A stretch of DNA of 64,000 nt from Mycolicibacterium helvum. GTDB lineage: Bacteria > Actinomycetota > Actinomycetes > Mycobacteriales > Mycobacteriaceae. The stretch lies in contig NZ_AP022596.1 in NCBI RefSeq assembly GCF_010731895.1, forward strand, positions 4,154,001 through 4,218,000. The letters run 5' to 3'. Both the position numbers and the translations under genes were made by a program. Below the pieces are notes generated by a model. It did not search any database and was not told the DNA's origin. It saw nothing but the letters and a program-made list of their open reading frames with translations. This document shows positions 37,405 to 46,062 of this stretch, piece by piece. How positions within the stretch are numbered: the stretch's first letter is position 1; every line of letters begins with the position of its first letter.

Positions 37405-38483
37405 CGCTGACACTCCTTTTCCAGTAGGCGAACTGAAACATCGGGTGCGTTCGGGTTGTCCAGCCACCGGACGATCACGAAGCCGCGTCCGCGTCCGCCG
37501 GTGTCCAGCCAGTAGCCGTCGCCGATGTCCTCGGCGCCGATCGTCAGGCGGACATTGCCGTCCGGGTCGGCGGCCACACCCTTGTTGGTCACCGAGCTGG
37601 TGCGTACCCGCGGTTCGAGGCATTCGTGCCAGATGCTCTCCAGAGTGACTGACCAATACCGGGTTTCGGGCGGTTGGAAGGTCAGTTGCAGGCTCTGGTG
37701 TGGCTCGAGGTCGAACATGCCGAGCATGTAGAGGTTGTCGGGAGTGGTGTTCTCGCCCCCCAGGTTCTCCGCACCTGACGTGATGAGGATGTTGGGGGAG
37801 TCCAGCAGGTCGGGCCGCACGGTGCGGTGCAAGGTGGTGAGCTTGACGATGGTCCAGCCCATCGCGGTGAGCTGGCCGGCCAGCGCCTCATCGGTGAGCG
37901 CCGCGGGTGGCGGTGCCTGGCCGAGTAGCGAGATATGAAGTTGCACAGGGATTTCAGTGGTTGGATCGCCCACGTAATCGCGCACCACGATCGAGGTGGC
38001 GTCGTCGGGGATCTCGATCCACTGGGCGCCGGCCAGGTCGCTGTCGGCCGGGCGGGCGGCGGAGAAGACGACGTTGAACCGCCCGCCGTCGTCGAGGACC
38101 AGATCACGATCGGACAGGTAATTGCTCATCCGGCGCGGGTTCATTCCGGTGCCGGCCAAGACCTGTAGGCCCAGATAGGCCGACGTACCCCTGGTGCCGG
38201 TCACGCGGTAGGCCCGGTCGCCGCTGATCATGGCCAGCGGGTAGGAGCCGTGCGGATTGGGTCCGCCGACGAGGCGGACCGGGGTGCTCATGTCGACGAA
38301 ATGCGGGTGGTCGGGGTCGACGTCCACCGACAATTCGGTGCACAGTGCGCTCACGCGGTTGAGCACGCGCAGCCCCTCGAGCAGCTCGCGTTCGTCGCGG
38401 GCGTCTTCGGTGATCTGGCTGGTCAGGTCGTCGAGGACCTTGCGGACGAATCCCCAGGCCTCTAGCGACTTTTCGCCACTCAT
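37401..38483 (-). CDS. DUF1214 domain protein
   Basis: A 360-residue protein with GDRAYRVTGTRGTSAYLGLQ in the middle. The C-terminal DUF1214-type region is LQLTFQPPETRYWSVTLESIWHECLEPR, then GYWLDTGGRGRGFVIVRW. In mycobacteria such proteins commonly lie beside sulfotransferases. The ATG at 38483 follows AGGAGCGC. It forms an operon TetR - DUF1214 - sulfotransferase. Confidence 0.82.
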   Translation of the reverse strand: MSGEKSLEAWGFVRKVLDDLTSQITEDARDERELLEGLRVLNRVSALCTELSVDVDPDHPHFVDMSTPVRLVGGPNPHGSYPLAMISGDRAYRVTGTRGTSAYLGLQVLAGTGMNPRRMSNYLSDRDLVLDDGGRFNVVFSAARPADSDLAGAQWIEIPDDATSIVVRDYVGDPTTEIPVQLHISLLGQAPPPAALTDEALAGQLTAMGWTIVKLTTLHRTVRPDLLDSPNILITSGAENLGGENTTPDNLYMLGMFDLEPHQSLQLTFQPPETRYWSVTLESIWHECLEPRVRTSSVTNKGVAADPDGNVRLTIGAEDIGDGYWLDTGGRGRGFVIVRWLDNPNAPDVSVRLLEKECQR

Positions 38484-38490
38484 GCGCTCC

Positions 38491-39081
38491 TCATTCCTTG
38501 ATTGGGCACGTGGCCATGGAGTTGACCGCGCGGGAGATCCGATCGGACAGCGATCCGCCATCCCGTAGCCAGTCGTCGATGGAGATCCGGACTGACGCCA
38601 TTGCCAGGGCACCGATCAGCCGCGGGCGCGGGTCGTCGACGACCAGGTCGGGGAGCCGGGGCGCGATCACCTCGGCGATCGCGGTCTCGAAATTCAGGTA
38701 GCACAGCAGTGTCCAGGCGCGCAGGCTCAGTGAGTCGCGGGTCTGGCGCTCGATCTCGGCGATGTTCTGCTCGACGAGGGCGAAGCCGGGAGTGAGCTCC
38801 GCGAAGGCCGCGGTGAGGGCCTCGTTGACGGATAGTTCGGGGGGCTGGCGGCGCAGTGCGTCGGTGATCGCGGCGATCCAGGTAGCGGTGAAGCCCTCGG
38901 CGACGGCGTATTCCTTGGACTCGAAGTACCGGAAGAACGTCGCGCGGGCGACGTCGGCCGCTTCAGCGATCTGGTCGGCGGTGGTGGCACTCAGCCCGTT
39001 TTGGGTGACCAGCTGGGCGGCCGCGGTGGCGATGCGCTCACGTGTTCGCTGCCGCTTCCGGACCCGCAGACTGTCAGACAC
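38491..39081 (-). CDS. TetR family regulator of the DUF1214/sulfotransferase operon
   Basis: A 196-residue TetR protein with HTH at about residues 10-55 (RTRERIATAAAQLV, TTADQIAEAADVARATFFRYFESKE). It is the first gene of the operon, seven bases before the DUF1214 gene. A short dyad ACTCTAGACAGAGT lies at 39088-39101, just upstream of the GTG start, and could be its operator. Confidence 0.88.
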   Translation of the reverse strand: MSDSLRVRKRQRTRERIATAAAQLVTQNGLSATTADQIAEAADVARATFFRYFESKEYAVAEGFTATWIAAITDALRRQPPELSVNEALTAAFAELTPGFALVEQNIAEIERQTRDSLSLRAWTLLCYLNFETAIAEVIAPRLPDLVVDDPRPRLIGALAMASVRISIDDWLRDGGSLSDRISRAVNSMATCPIKE

Positions 39082-39229
39082 CGTCTCACTCTAGACAGAG
39101 TCTCATTTTGTTGAGGCGCTTTTGCGCAGCTCGGCGAGCAATCTGGCCGAGCCTGGATTAATGCACTTCAGTCCGCGGTTAGCAGTCGCGTACCATGGGA
39201 TGTCCGGCCGTACCTCGGCCGGGGTGCGA

Positions 39230-39594
39230 GGGGCTGAACGGTTTCGACTTCGCGCATCGAATCAAGGGAAGCGTGCCGGTGCAGGCAAAGACCACCGTAA
39301 GCGTCGTTGCAACCAATTAAGCGCCGATTCCAATCAGCGCGACTACGCTCTCGCTGCCTAAGCGATAGCTGGTCCGTCAGACCGGGAGAGCCCTCGACCC
39401 GGACCCTGGCGTCATCTAGAGGGACAAACCGTTAAGTCCGGTCGCGGGACTCAGCGGGACATCAAACAGCGACTGGGATCGTCATCCTGACTTGTTCGCG
39501 TGAGCAGGAGATCCAAGTAGAGACATAGCGGACTGCGCACGGAGAAGCCTTGAGGGAATGCCGTAGGACCCGGGTTCAATTCCCGGCAGCTCCA
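39230..39594 (+). ncRNA. ssrA: Transfer-messenger RNA (tmRNA)
   Basis: tmRNA rescues stalled ribosomes with SmpB. The 5' acceptor strand GGGGCTG (39230-39236) pairs with CAGCTCC (39587-39593), and the TPsiC arm is GGGTTCAATTCCC. The tag frame (39323-39361) encodes ADSNQRDYALAA and then TAA, the mycobacterial type of degradation tag. CCA is not encoded. The 3' end is an integration site: the island starts within it, and its last 20 bases form part of attL. Confidence 0.96.
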
Positions 39595-39595
39595 C
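39575..39595 (+). repeat. attL: 21-bp direct repeat at the ssrA 3' end
   Basis: The sequence begins TTCAATTCCCGGCAGCTCC and ends AC, covering the TPsiC arm and acceptor strand of tmRNA. An identical 21-mer occurs at 46063-46083. The two copies bound the island. Confidence 0.93.
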
Positions 39596-39675
39596 AACTA
39601 AATAGCAGGTCAGAGGGCCAAATCTGACCACGCAGAGGCCACGTCAGCACAAAGTCAGCACATGTTGCGGCTAGG

Positions 39676-40803
39676 ATGCCCGGCGTGGCCTTTGTTCGTG
39701 AGCGACCCAAGAGGGACGGCACAGTCGTCTACGCCGTGACCTACCGCATCGGCGGACGGGCGGGGCGGCAGTCTCAAACGTCATTCCCGGACAAGAAGCA
39801 GGCCGACCGGTTCTGCGCTTTCGTTGACGCGTTTGGGCCTGTCGAGGCGTTGGCAAAGGCCGGTATCTCGGACACCAAACCGGCCATGTCGAAGTTGACT
39901 GTGACCGAATACCTGACGCAGCACATCGCCAGCCTGTCCGGTGTCGAACGTAAGACGGTTACCGAATACAACCGGTACCTGAACAACGACATCGGGCCGG
40001 CGTTCGGCGTGGTGCCGCTGGACAAGCTGACCCGTGCCGACGTAGCCGCGTGGGTCAACGCGATGGCTGAGGCCGGGGCCAAGACGGGCACGATGCAGAA
40101 CAAGCACGGCTTTCTGTCCGGTGCGCTGAAACAGGCTGTCAAGGATGGGCTTCTAACTGCCAACCCGTGCGACGGTGTGAAGCTGCCGCGCACCGAGGAG
40201 CGCGAAACCGTGTTCCTGACCAAGGACGAATTTCAGCTTCTGAGAGCGGCATTCTCTGAGCACTACCAGCCGCTGGTGCAATTCCTCGTTGCGTCAGGCT
40301 GTCGGTTCAACGAGGCCACGGCGCTCAAGCCGTCCGACGTTGACCGAACTCGCAACACGGTGCGGATCGCCCGTGCATGGAAACAGGACGGCACCCGCTA
40401 CACGATGGGGCCACCGAAAACGCAGAAGTCGAATCGGACGATCAACGTGCCTAAGGCCGTGCTTGACGGATTGAACTACTCGCACGAGTGGCTGTTCTCC
40501 ACTACTAAGGGCGAACCGATCCGGCTGTCGTCGTGGCGCACGAACGTTTGGAACAAGTCACGCGCCAAGGCGCAGGAGACGGACCCGCAGAACGCGGATA
40601 AGCCCGTGCTGGTGAAGTCTCCGACGCCGCACGATCTGCGTCATACGTGTGCTAGCTGGATGATCCAGGCCGGTGTGCCGCTGCCAGTGATCCAGGCGCA
40701 CCTTGGGCACGAGTCCATCACAACGACGGTGGACAGGTACGGGCATCTGGACCGGAGTAGCCACGAGGCTGCGTCGGAGGCGATAGCGCAGATGCTTACG
40801 TGA
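39676..40803 (+). CDS. Tyrosine integrase of the ssrA island
   Basis: A 375-residue phage-type integrase. It has an N-terminal arm-binding domain and a SAM-like core-binding domain (about residues 75-165). The catalytic domain has Arg in GCRFNEATAL, Lys in GPPKTQKSN, the box [21 protein letters not shown] and the nucleophile Tyr in VDRYGHLD. It recombines the ssrA 3' end with the element's attP. The ATG at 39676 lies 80 bases from attL. Confidence 0.95.
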   Translation: MPGVAFVRERPKRDGTVVYAVTYRIGGRAGRQSQTSFPDKKQADRFCAFVDAFGPVEALAKAGISDTKPAMSKLTVTEYLTQHIASLSGVERKTVTEYNRYLNNDIGPAFGVVPLDKLTRADVAAWVNAMAEAGAKTGTMQNKHGFLSGALKQAVKDGLLTANPCDGVKLPRTEERETVFLTKDEFQLLRAAFSEHYQPLVQFLVASGCRFNEATALKPSDVDRTRNTVRIARAWKQDGTRYTMGPPKTQKSNRTINVPKAVLDGLNYSHEWLFSTTKGEPIRLSSWRTNVWNKSRAKAQETDPQNADKPVLVKSPTPHDLRHTCASWMIQAGVPLPVIQAHLGHESITTTVDRYGHLDRSSHEAASEAIAQMLT

Positions 40804-40974
40804 CAATTTTGTCCAATTCTCTGGACCTCCCAGGTCCGTAATCCACAGGTAGACCGCATTTTCTGTGCGGGCATTCAACGTGGAGGCGCTGCCGCGACCT
40901 ATTCTAATGTTTGGGAAACGAGACTCAATGAGGAAATGTGTCTCTCAGAGGCACCGGGGTGAACCGCCCTCTGA

Positions 40975-40995
40975 ACGGCACGAATCGCGTGCCGT
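40975..40995. promoter_or_regulatory. Perfect short inverted repeat upstream of the excisionase-like gene
   Basis: Arms ACGGCACG and CGTGCCGT surround AATCG. It is 30 bases before the excisionase-like start, within a 222-bp gap that has no other recognised feature. It could be a repressor or excisionase binding site, or an RNA hairpin. Confidence 0.45.
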
Positions 40996-41025
40996 ACCTG
41001 CATTCACCAGATAGAACCATGCAGC

Positions 41026-41280
41026 ATGTCAAAGCCCATCCTCTTGGGATACGAACAAACCTCTGAACTCACCGGCATTCCCATTAACACTTTGAAGGAC
41101 TACCGCGCTAAGGGTAAGGGTCCACTCTCTGCGGTCATTTGCGGGCATGTGAAATACACCCGCGAAGATATCGACGCTTGGATTGCTGAACAATTCGAGC
41201 GGTCTGGTAAGGGAGGTAAGGCTGCCGCCGAGCTTGTATTCACTCCATTGGGTAGGCGCTCTAGGGTTAACGCCGCTTAG
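41026..41280 (+). CDS. Excisionase-like HTH protein
   Basis: An 84-residue protein with a MerR/excisionase-type winged HTH: LLGYEQTSELTGIPINTLKDYRAKGKGP, then VKYTREDIDAWIAEQFE (listed in parts). Such proteins are usually directionality factors for the nearby integrase or small regulators. It lies between the integrase and the replication-type gene on the same strand. Confidence 0.8.
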   Translation: MSKPILLGYEQTSELTGIPINTLKDYRAKGKGPLSAVICGHVKYTREDIDAWIAEQFERSGKGGKAAAELVFTPLGRRSRVNAA

Positions 41281-41313
41281 CTCAGGTTAACGCTACTAAG
41301 AAAAGAGGTGGAA

Positions 41314-42720
41314 ATGGATAATAAACCGAATATCTCGACTCAAGAGTTCTTTTTGAACTCCGGTAGCGAGCAGTTGCTAAAGATTCACCAATTTGCGCGT
41401 GCCCGCTACGTGGCACCGTGGGCGGTGTTCTTCGGGGTGCTGCTGCGGGTCGCGGCGAGTGTGCCGCCGCATGTGCAGTTACCGCCGGTGGTTGGGCGTC
41501 CTGCGAGCTTGAACCTACTTTGTGCCTTCGTGGGGAAATCCGGTGCAGGTAAGGGCAACACCACGGGTGTAGCGCGTGAGGCATGGCCGACCGATGTTCT
41601 GGAGCTACCTATCGGGTCGGGTCAGGGAATCGCGGCGCAGTTTGCCAGTGATCCTGATTCGGCGGTTATTTTCGATATTCCAGAGATAGACATATTGACC
41701 GGTCACGCCGGTCAGCACGGCAGTATCTTGTTGGCGACGATCAAGAGTTTCGCTATGGGTGAGCAGATAGGCCAAACGAATGCTACGCGGGACGCCCGCC
41801 GTATTGTTGATGCGCACACCTACCGGGGGTGCTTGTCGGTGGGTACGCAACCCGGACACGCGAATGTGATCTTCAATGATGCGTCTGGAGGTCTGCCGCA
41901 AAGGTTCCTGTGGGCTCCCGTAGTCGATCCGAATACTCCTGGCGGCAAGTTCCCTATCCCTGATCCGTTGGTGATGGACATGCCGGATTGGGGCACCAAA
42001 GGCGACGTGGTAAAGGTTGCCTACGGACACCCTGATATTGAGACCACCATTGTTGATACCCATCTTGCGAATGTGCGCGGAGAAGGGAACCCACTCGACT
42101 CGCACGCAATCCTCACGCGGTGCAAAGTGGCGGCGTTGTTGGCGATCATGCACGGGAGTCTTGAGGAACGCGGTATGGCGCGGGCGATTGAGAAGGACGG
42201 GTTCGACGCTGGGCGGCTGGAATCGGTTATTCGCAGCATCCTCGATCAGTTGCGTAGGAACGGCGAGATGCCGGGTAGCGAGCTGCGCACGAGCCTAACG
42301 AGTGAGAACCGGAAGTGGTTTGATCAGGCGATTGCACAATTAGCTGAGGATGGCCGGATTGTGGTTACAAGGGCCGGTTCAGGGTTCCGTTACCGTCTGA
42401 CAGACGACCGCCAGGGTGGCGACTGCCGCCAGGGTGCTTTAACGCAGGTCAGAGGGGGTGGCGAAACTCGCCAGGGTGGCGGTGCGGATTCGCCTATAAG
42501 TTTGGAAAACCACAGCTCACGCGAGGATCAGGTTAAGAAGATGTCGTGTCGGGCGTGGGTTGAGGGGTACCTTGCCGAACTGGTCAAGCAGGGTCATACC
42601 ACTGCTGATCCGGTTGCTGTGCGTGACGCTGGTGTGGCGGCGGGATACAACCGGAACCAACTGCACAACGCTGGTAGCACGTTGGGGCTTACCGGGGCGG
42701 TCTGGTCCCTCGCGGCGTGA
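41314..42720 (+). CDS. P-loop NTPase, putative replication protein (DUF3987/helicase-primase type)
   Basis: A 468-residue protein with Walker A FVGKSGAGKGNT (about residue 75) and a Walker B-like segment AVIFDIPEID (about 117-126). A central ATPase part is followed by winged-helix-like sequence (GSELRTSLTSENRKWFDQAIAQL) and a Gly/Gln/Arg-rich linker encoded by direct repeats. Another small helical domain ends the protein. Satellites and integrative plasmids of actinobacteria often carry such a protein as initiator or helicase. The ATG at 41314 follows AAGAGGTGGAA. Confidence 0.65.
   Translation: MDNKPNISTQEFFLNSGSEQLLKIHQFARARYVAPWAVFFGVLLRVAASVPPHVQLPPVVGRPASLNLLCAFVGKSGAGKGNTTGVAREAWPTDVLELPIGSGQGIAAQFASDPDSAVIFDIPEIDILTGHAGQHGSILLATIKSFAMGEQIGQTNATRDARRIVDAHTYRGCLSVGTQPGHANVIFNDASGGLPQRFLWAPVVDPNTPGGKFPIPDPLVMDMPDWGTKGDVVKVAYGHPDIETTIVDTHLANVRGEGNPLDSHAILTRCKVAALLAIMHGSLEERGMARAIEKDGFDAGRLESVIRSILDQLRRNGEMPGSELRTSLTSENRKWFDQAIAQLAEDGRIVVTRAGSGFRYRLTDDRQGGDCRQGALTQVRGGGETRQGGGADSPISLENHSSREDQVKKMSCRAWVEGYLAELVKQGHTTADPVAVRDAGVAAGYNRNQLHNAGSTLGLTGAVWSLAA
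42409..42481. repeat. Iteron-like direct repeats inside the replication-type gene
   Basis: CGCCAGGGTGGCG occurs at 42409-42421 and 42469-42481 exactly, and its first ten bases again at 42427-42436. Together they encode the linker of the putative replication protein. Direct repeats within an initiator gene can form its origin, so this is a candidate origin. Confidence 0.5.
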
Positions 42721-42783
42721 CAATTCACGGAGAGAGAGCAGTCGCTGGCCGTACGAGGATGAGCAGGAGGGGTGCGTGGGGGC

Positions 42784-42800
42784 ACCCCCCCCAGGGGGGT
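42784..42800. terminator. GC hairpin between convergent genes
   Basis: ACCCCCC and GGGGGGT form a perfect 7-bp stem with loop CCA, located between the ends of the replication-type gene and the resolvase gene. There is no T run, so termination activity is uncertain. Confidence 0.4.
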
Positions 42801-43348
42801 CAGCTCGCGTAGTTGTAGACCGTTTGGCGGGAGATTCCGTACTCACGGGCAAGGGCAGTGACGGACTCACCGCCCGCTAGGCGGTCCCGGAGCTCTCCGG
42901 CCTGTGCATCGGTGAGGGACGCCTTGCGACCCTTGTACTTGCCAGCGGCCTTGGCAATGGCGATGCCCTCACGCTGACGTTCGAGGATCATCGACCGCTC
43001 AAACTCCGCGACAGCTCCGAGCATCGACAACAACAATGTGTTCATGGGCGAGTCGTCACCGGCGAACGTCAGGTTCTCTTTGACGAACTCGATCTTGACG
43101 CTCTGGCCCGTAAGTTCCCTTACGAGGCGTCGGAGGTCTTCGAGGTTGCGGGCGAGTCGGTCCATCGAGTGCACCACGAGCGTGTCACCCTCACGGACAT
43201 ACTCGACGGCACGGGCTAGCTCCGGGCGGTCGGTGTTCTTACCGCTGGCCTTGTCGGTGAACACCTTGTCCAGCGCGACGCCATCGAGTTGCCGGTCGGT
43301 GTTCTGGTCGACGGTGCTCACTCGTTGGTAGCCGATTCGCTGACCCAT
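42800..43348 (-). CDS. Serine recombinase (Tn3-type resolvase/invertase)
   Basis: A 182-residue small serine recombinase. The catalytic region is IGYQRVSTVDQNTDRQLDG (nucleophile Ser about residue 9), then VVHSMDRLARNLEDLR and the E helix AVAEFERSMILERQREG. The C-terminal HTH is SVTALAREYGISRQTVYNYA. The ATG at 43348 is chosen over one at 43354, because the ribosome site AGGGAG abuts the latter. A dyad resembling a resolvase site I lies 26 bases upstream. It runs opposite to its neighbours. Confidence 0.92.
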   Translation of the reverse strand: MGQRIGYQRVSTVDQNTDRQLDGVALDKVFTDKASGKNTDRPELARAVEYVREGDTLVVHSMDRLARNLEDLRRLVRELTGQSVKIEFVKENLTFAGDDSPMNTLLLSMLGAVAEFERSMILERQREGIAIAKAAGKYKGRKASLTDAQAGELRDRLAGGESVTALAREYGISRQTVYNYAS

Positions 43349-43373
43349 GCCCATCTCCCTCGCTGGCCCAAAC

Positions 43374-43412
43374 TGTCAAATTAGACTCTAAAAAGTTGAC
43401 AGACAGTTGTCA
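43374..43412. promoter_or_regulatory. Res-like recombination/operator site upstream of the resolvase gene
   Basis: TGTCAA at 43374-43379 and TTGACA at 43396-43401 bound a 28-bp imperfect dyad, the length of subsite I in Tn3-family res sites. A second overlapping dyad, TGACA...TGTCA, lies at 43397-43412. The rest of the 283-bp gap up to 43631 shows nothing recognised except the ribosome site of the nuclease gene. Confidence 0.55.
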
Positions 43413-43631
43413 ATGAATGCTCCGTATGACCCCAGTTTGACATCATTCGGGGATGTGACGAGTGTCGAGTACGGGTGTAGCCCAACTCGGCGCGCAGGCA
43501 GCGTGCAAATAGATCGCGCCCAATGAGTTCGCGCGTAGTGAGTCGTCTGGTGTGGAGTGCTTACTACCTCAGACTTGTCGGCCTCGACTTGTAGTGTTTG
43601 GGCAAGCATCAACGGCCCTTCGGAGGTCTAA

Positions 43632-45872
43632 GTGATTTCAGCCGACCGGTTTGCAAAAGCGCTGCGCGAACTCGATGGGAGTAAGTGGCGGCTATTCGAA
43701 CGCCTAGCCGCGACCTTCCTCGCGAGCGAGTTTCCTGAGCTTCGCCCGGTTGCTGATCCGTCTGGCGACGATGGGATCGACGCACTCCTCTACCAGCCCG
43801 TTGACGATACGAAGACGGTCGTGCAGTTCTCGGTGCGCAAGGACTGGCAAGACAAGCTCCACGAGACCTGTCGGCGAATCAAGAAAACCTGTCCCAGCGC
43901 AAACGTCCTCATCTTCGCTACGAATCAGACGATGGGGTCCAAGGTGGCCGCCCAGCGTAAGTCTGTCCGGGAGAATCATGGCCTGTACCTCGACCCTAGA
44001 GATTCTGAGTGGTTCATCTCAACACGGAATGCGACCGCCGCTAACACCGCCGAGGCCGAGCAATTGGCTCAAAACATTGTGGATCCGCTTCTGAATTCCG
44101 GCTCGATAATCGAGACGCAGGCCCAAGCGCTCGACGATTTGGAGGCAAAAGCGGCATTCGTACACCTGGGCCTCCAGTGGGAGGATGACAACCGCGAAAA
44201 AGGTTTGACGAAGGTCTGTTTCGAAGCGATTGTGCGTTCCGTATTGCGAGATACCACAAGTGAAGCGCGAATGTCGCGCACCGAAATACATAAAAAGGTG
44301 AAAGATCTCCTGCCTGCACACCCGTCCGAACTTTTGGATGGCAAAGTCGACGGTGCGTTGGGTCGACTGGATAAGAAATTCATACGTAATTGGAGAAAGG
44401 AGGACGAATTTTGCCTTACGTGGGACGAGCGGCAAAGGCTACGTGACCGCGTCACCGAGTTGAGCTTGTTAGATGGCATACTCGTATCCGAGTTGGAGGC
44501 CGCTTTATCGGCCTCGCTAGACGAAGCGAACGCGGAGGAACTCGAAACTAGCGAGCTTGAGGCAACGACCGGCGTCGCTCGAATGGTGCTTGAACGTATA
44601 TTCTTGGAGCGGGGTGAAGCATTTGCTTCAGCGATTACCCGTGGTCGGAGTGGTGAGGTTCGATTCAACGACATCGAAGCCGTATTGGACTCGGTCGTTT
44701 CAGCCTCGGGAATCAAATTGCCCGTCCCATCGGACATTCTGGTTGCAACCATTCAAGGCGTGTTGTTAGATCCTCCCGACGAGGTGAGAGCATATCTACG
44801 GGGACTGTCCGACACATATACCCTTTTTGCTTTCCTCCGCGAGACACCTGATGTTCAGTCCGCCGTTGTGAAGATTTTCTCGGACGCAGATATTTGGCTC
44901 GACACTTCCGTCATACTCCCTTTACTTGCCGAGGAATTACTCGACGAAAGCGCACGAAACCACACGGCTCTTTTGCATGCAGCCACTGAGGCGGGTCTCC
45001 GACTTTATGTCACACCTGGCGTTATTGAGGAAGTTGCTTATCACCTCAGGGGATGTCAGGGATATGCCCGGGCGGTAGCTCGGCAAGGCGCATACGGGGA
45101 TCCTCCCTTTTTATACAGCGCCTACAGAATGTCAGGGCGAAGTCTGGAAGATTTTGACCGGTGGCTCATGAATTACGTGGGGAACAATCCCGAGGAAGAT
45201 ATCCTGCAGTATTTCGAAGAGGTTCATCAAATAGACGAGAATGATCTGAAAGACTTCGCGAATCGCGCGGCCATCGAATTTCGTGCAGGTGTGGCCGAGG
45301 TATGGCACAGAAAACGTGATCAGAAAGACCAGCGCCTGATAGCCCTCGGTCTCGACCCGATGGACTCACAAACGCGCACGCGGCTGGTAGACCACGATGT
45401 TGAGAATTACGTGGGCATTGTCATGCGCCGGATCGAACGTCGGGAACAACGATCAGCATTCGGTTATCGAAGCTGGTGGCTGACGTTGGACGGTACCGCT
45501 TTCAAGATTGGCACGGTACTAAAGACGGAGCTGAACGGAAGCGTTCCGCCTTCACCGGCGATCAGCTCTGACTTCATGATTAACTACCTTTCCGTCGGAC
45601 CGATCCGATCCAAGTTGACTAAAAACTCGGAAAAAATGCTGCCGTTGATGCTCAACATGCACGCGCTTGACGCAGTTCCGCAGGACCTGCTGGACCTCGC
45701 TGACGAAATCCGAGCAGATTTGGCAGATCTGCCGTCACGTGTCGTACGGCGAAAAATCAAGGAAACTCTGGAAGATGCGAGGCGGTTGCTGGGTCCCGTG
45801 ACTGAGACGGGCGAGGTCGGTTTGACTGAAGAGATCAAGCGAAAACTACGTGAGCACGCCCGCAGAGCCTGA
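43632..45872 (+). CDS. Large nuclease-like protein: PD-(D/E)XK, winged helix and PIN-type regions (candidate defence effector)
   Basis: A 746-residue cytosolic protein. Residues 1-110 look like a Mrr/PD-(D/E)XK nuclease: Glu24 in LFERLAATF, Asp50 in GDDGIDALLY and QFSVRK at 65-70. Residues about 210-270 resemble a winged helix (MSRTEIHKKVKDLLP, then FCLTWDERQRLRD). Residues 415-625 resemble a PIN RNase: Asp424 in IWLDTSVILPLL, Glu466/467 in TPGVIEEVAYHL, Asp587/589 in LVDHDVENYVG and Asp620 in LTLDGT. The tail is helical. The GTG at 43632 follows GGAGG. It is the only cargo-like gene of the island; function is inferred. Confidence 0.8.
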   Translation: MISADRFAKALRELDGSKWRLFERLAATFLASEFPELRPVADPSGDDGIDALLYQPVDDTKTVVQFSVRKDWQDKLHETCRRIKKTCPSANVLIFATNQTMGSKVAAQRKSVRENHGLYLDPRDSEWFISTRNATAANTAEAEQLAQNIVDPLLNSGSIIETQAQALDDLEAKAAFVHLGLQWEDDNREKGLTKVCFEAIVRSVLRDTTSEARMSRTEIHKKVKDLLPAHPSELLDGKVDGALGRLDKKFIRNWRKEDEFCLTWDERQRLRDRVTELSLLDGILVSELEAALSASLDEANAEELETSELEATTGVARMVLERIFLERGEAFASAITRGRSGEVRFNDIEAVLDSVVSASGIKLPVPSDILVATIQGVLLDPPDEVRAYLRGLSDTYTLFAFLRETPDVQSAVVKIFSDADIWLDTSVILPLLAEELLDESARNHTALLHAATEAGLRLYVTPGVIEEVAYHLRGCQGYARAVARQGAYGDPPFLYSAYRMSGRSLEDFDRWLMNYVGNNPEEDILQYFEEVHQIDENDLKDFANRAAIEFRAGVAEVWHRKRDQKDQRLIALGLDPMDSQTRTRLVDHDVENYVGIVMRRIERREQRSAFGYRSWWLTLDGTAFKIGTVLKTELNGSVPPSPAISSDFMINYLSVGPIRSKLTKNSEKMLPLMLNMHALDAVPQDLLDLADEIRADLADLPSRVVRRKIKETLEDARRLLGPVTETGEVGLTEEIKRKLREHARRA

Positions 45873-46062
45873 ACGACAGTAACGATCCGGGCGTGGCGCA
45901 ACCGGCTAGGCGATTGTCGTCGAGATGCAATCCGCCACCTCTGTCAGCGCCTGCTGGCGTGCTGACGGCGGTCAGCACATTTTCGTTTCGGGTCATGTTT
46001 CCCCATGTCGGTCCGTGCTGACCCATAGAGTAAACATGCAGGTCAACGGCGTTATATGCGGC

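Noticed and set aside
39300..39361. Short coding frame ending in ADSNQRDYALAA
   Set aside because: It is the tag-encoding part of tmRNA, not a separate gene.
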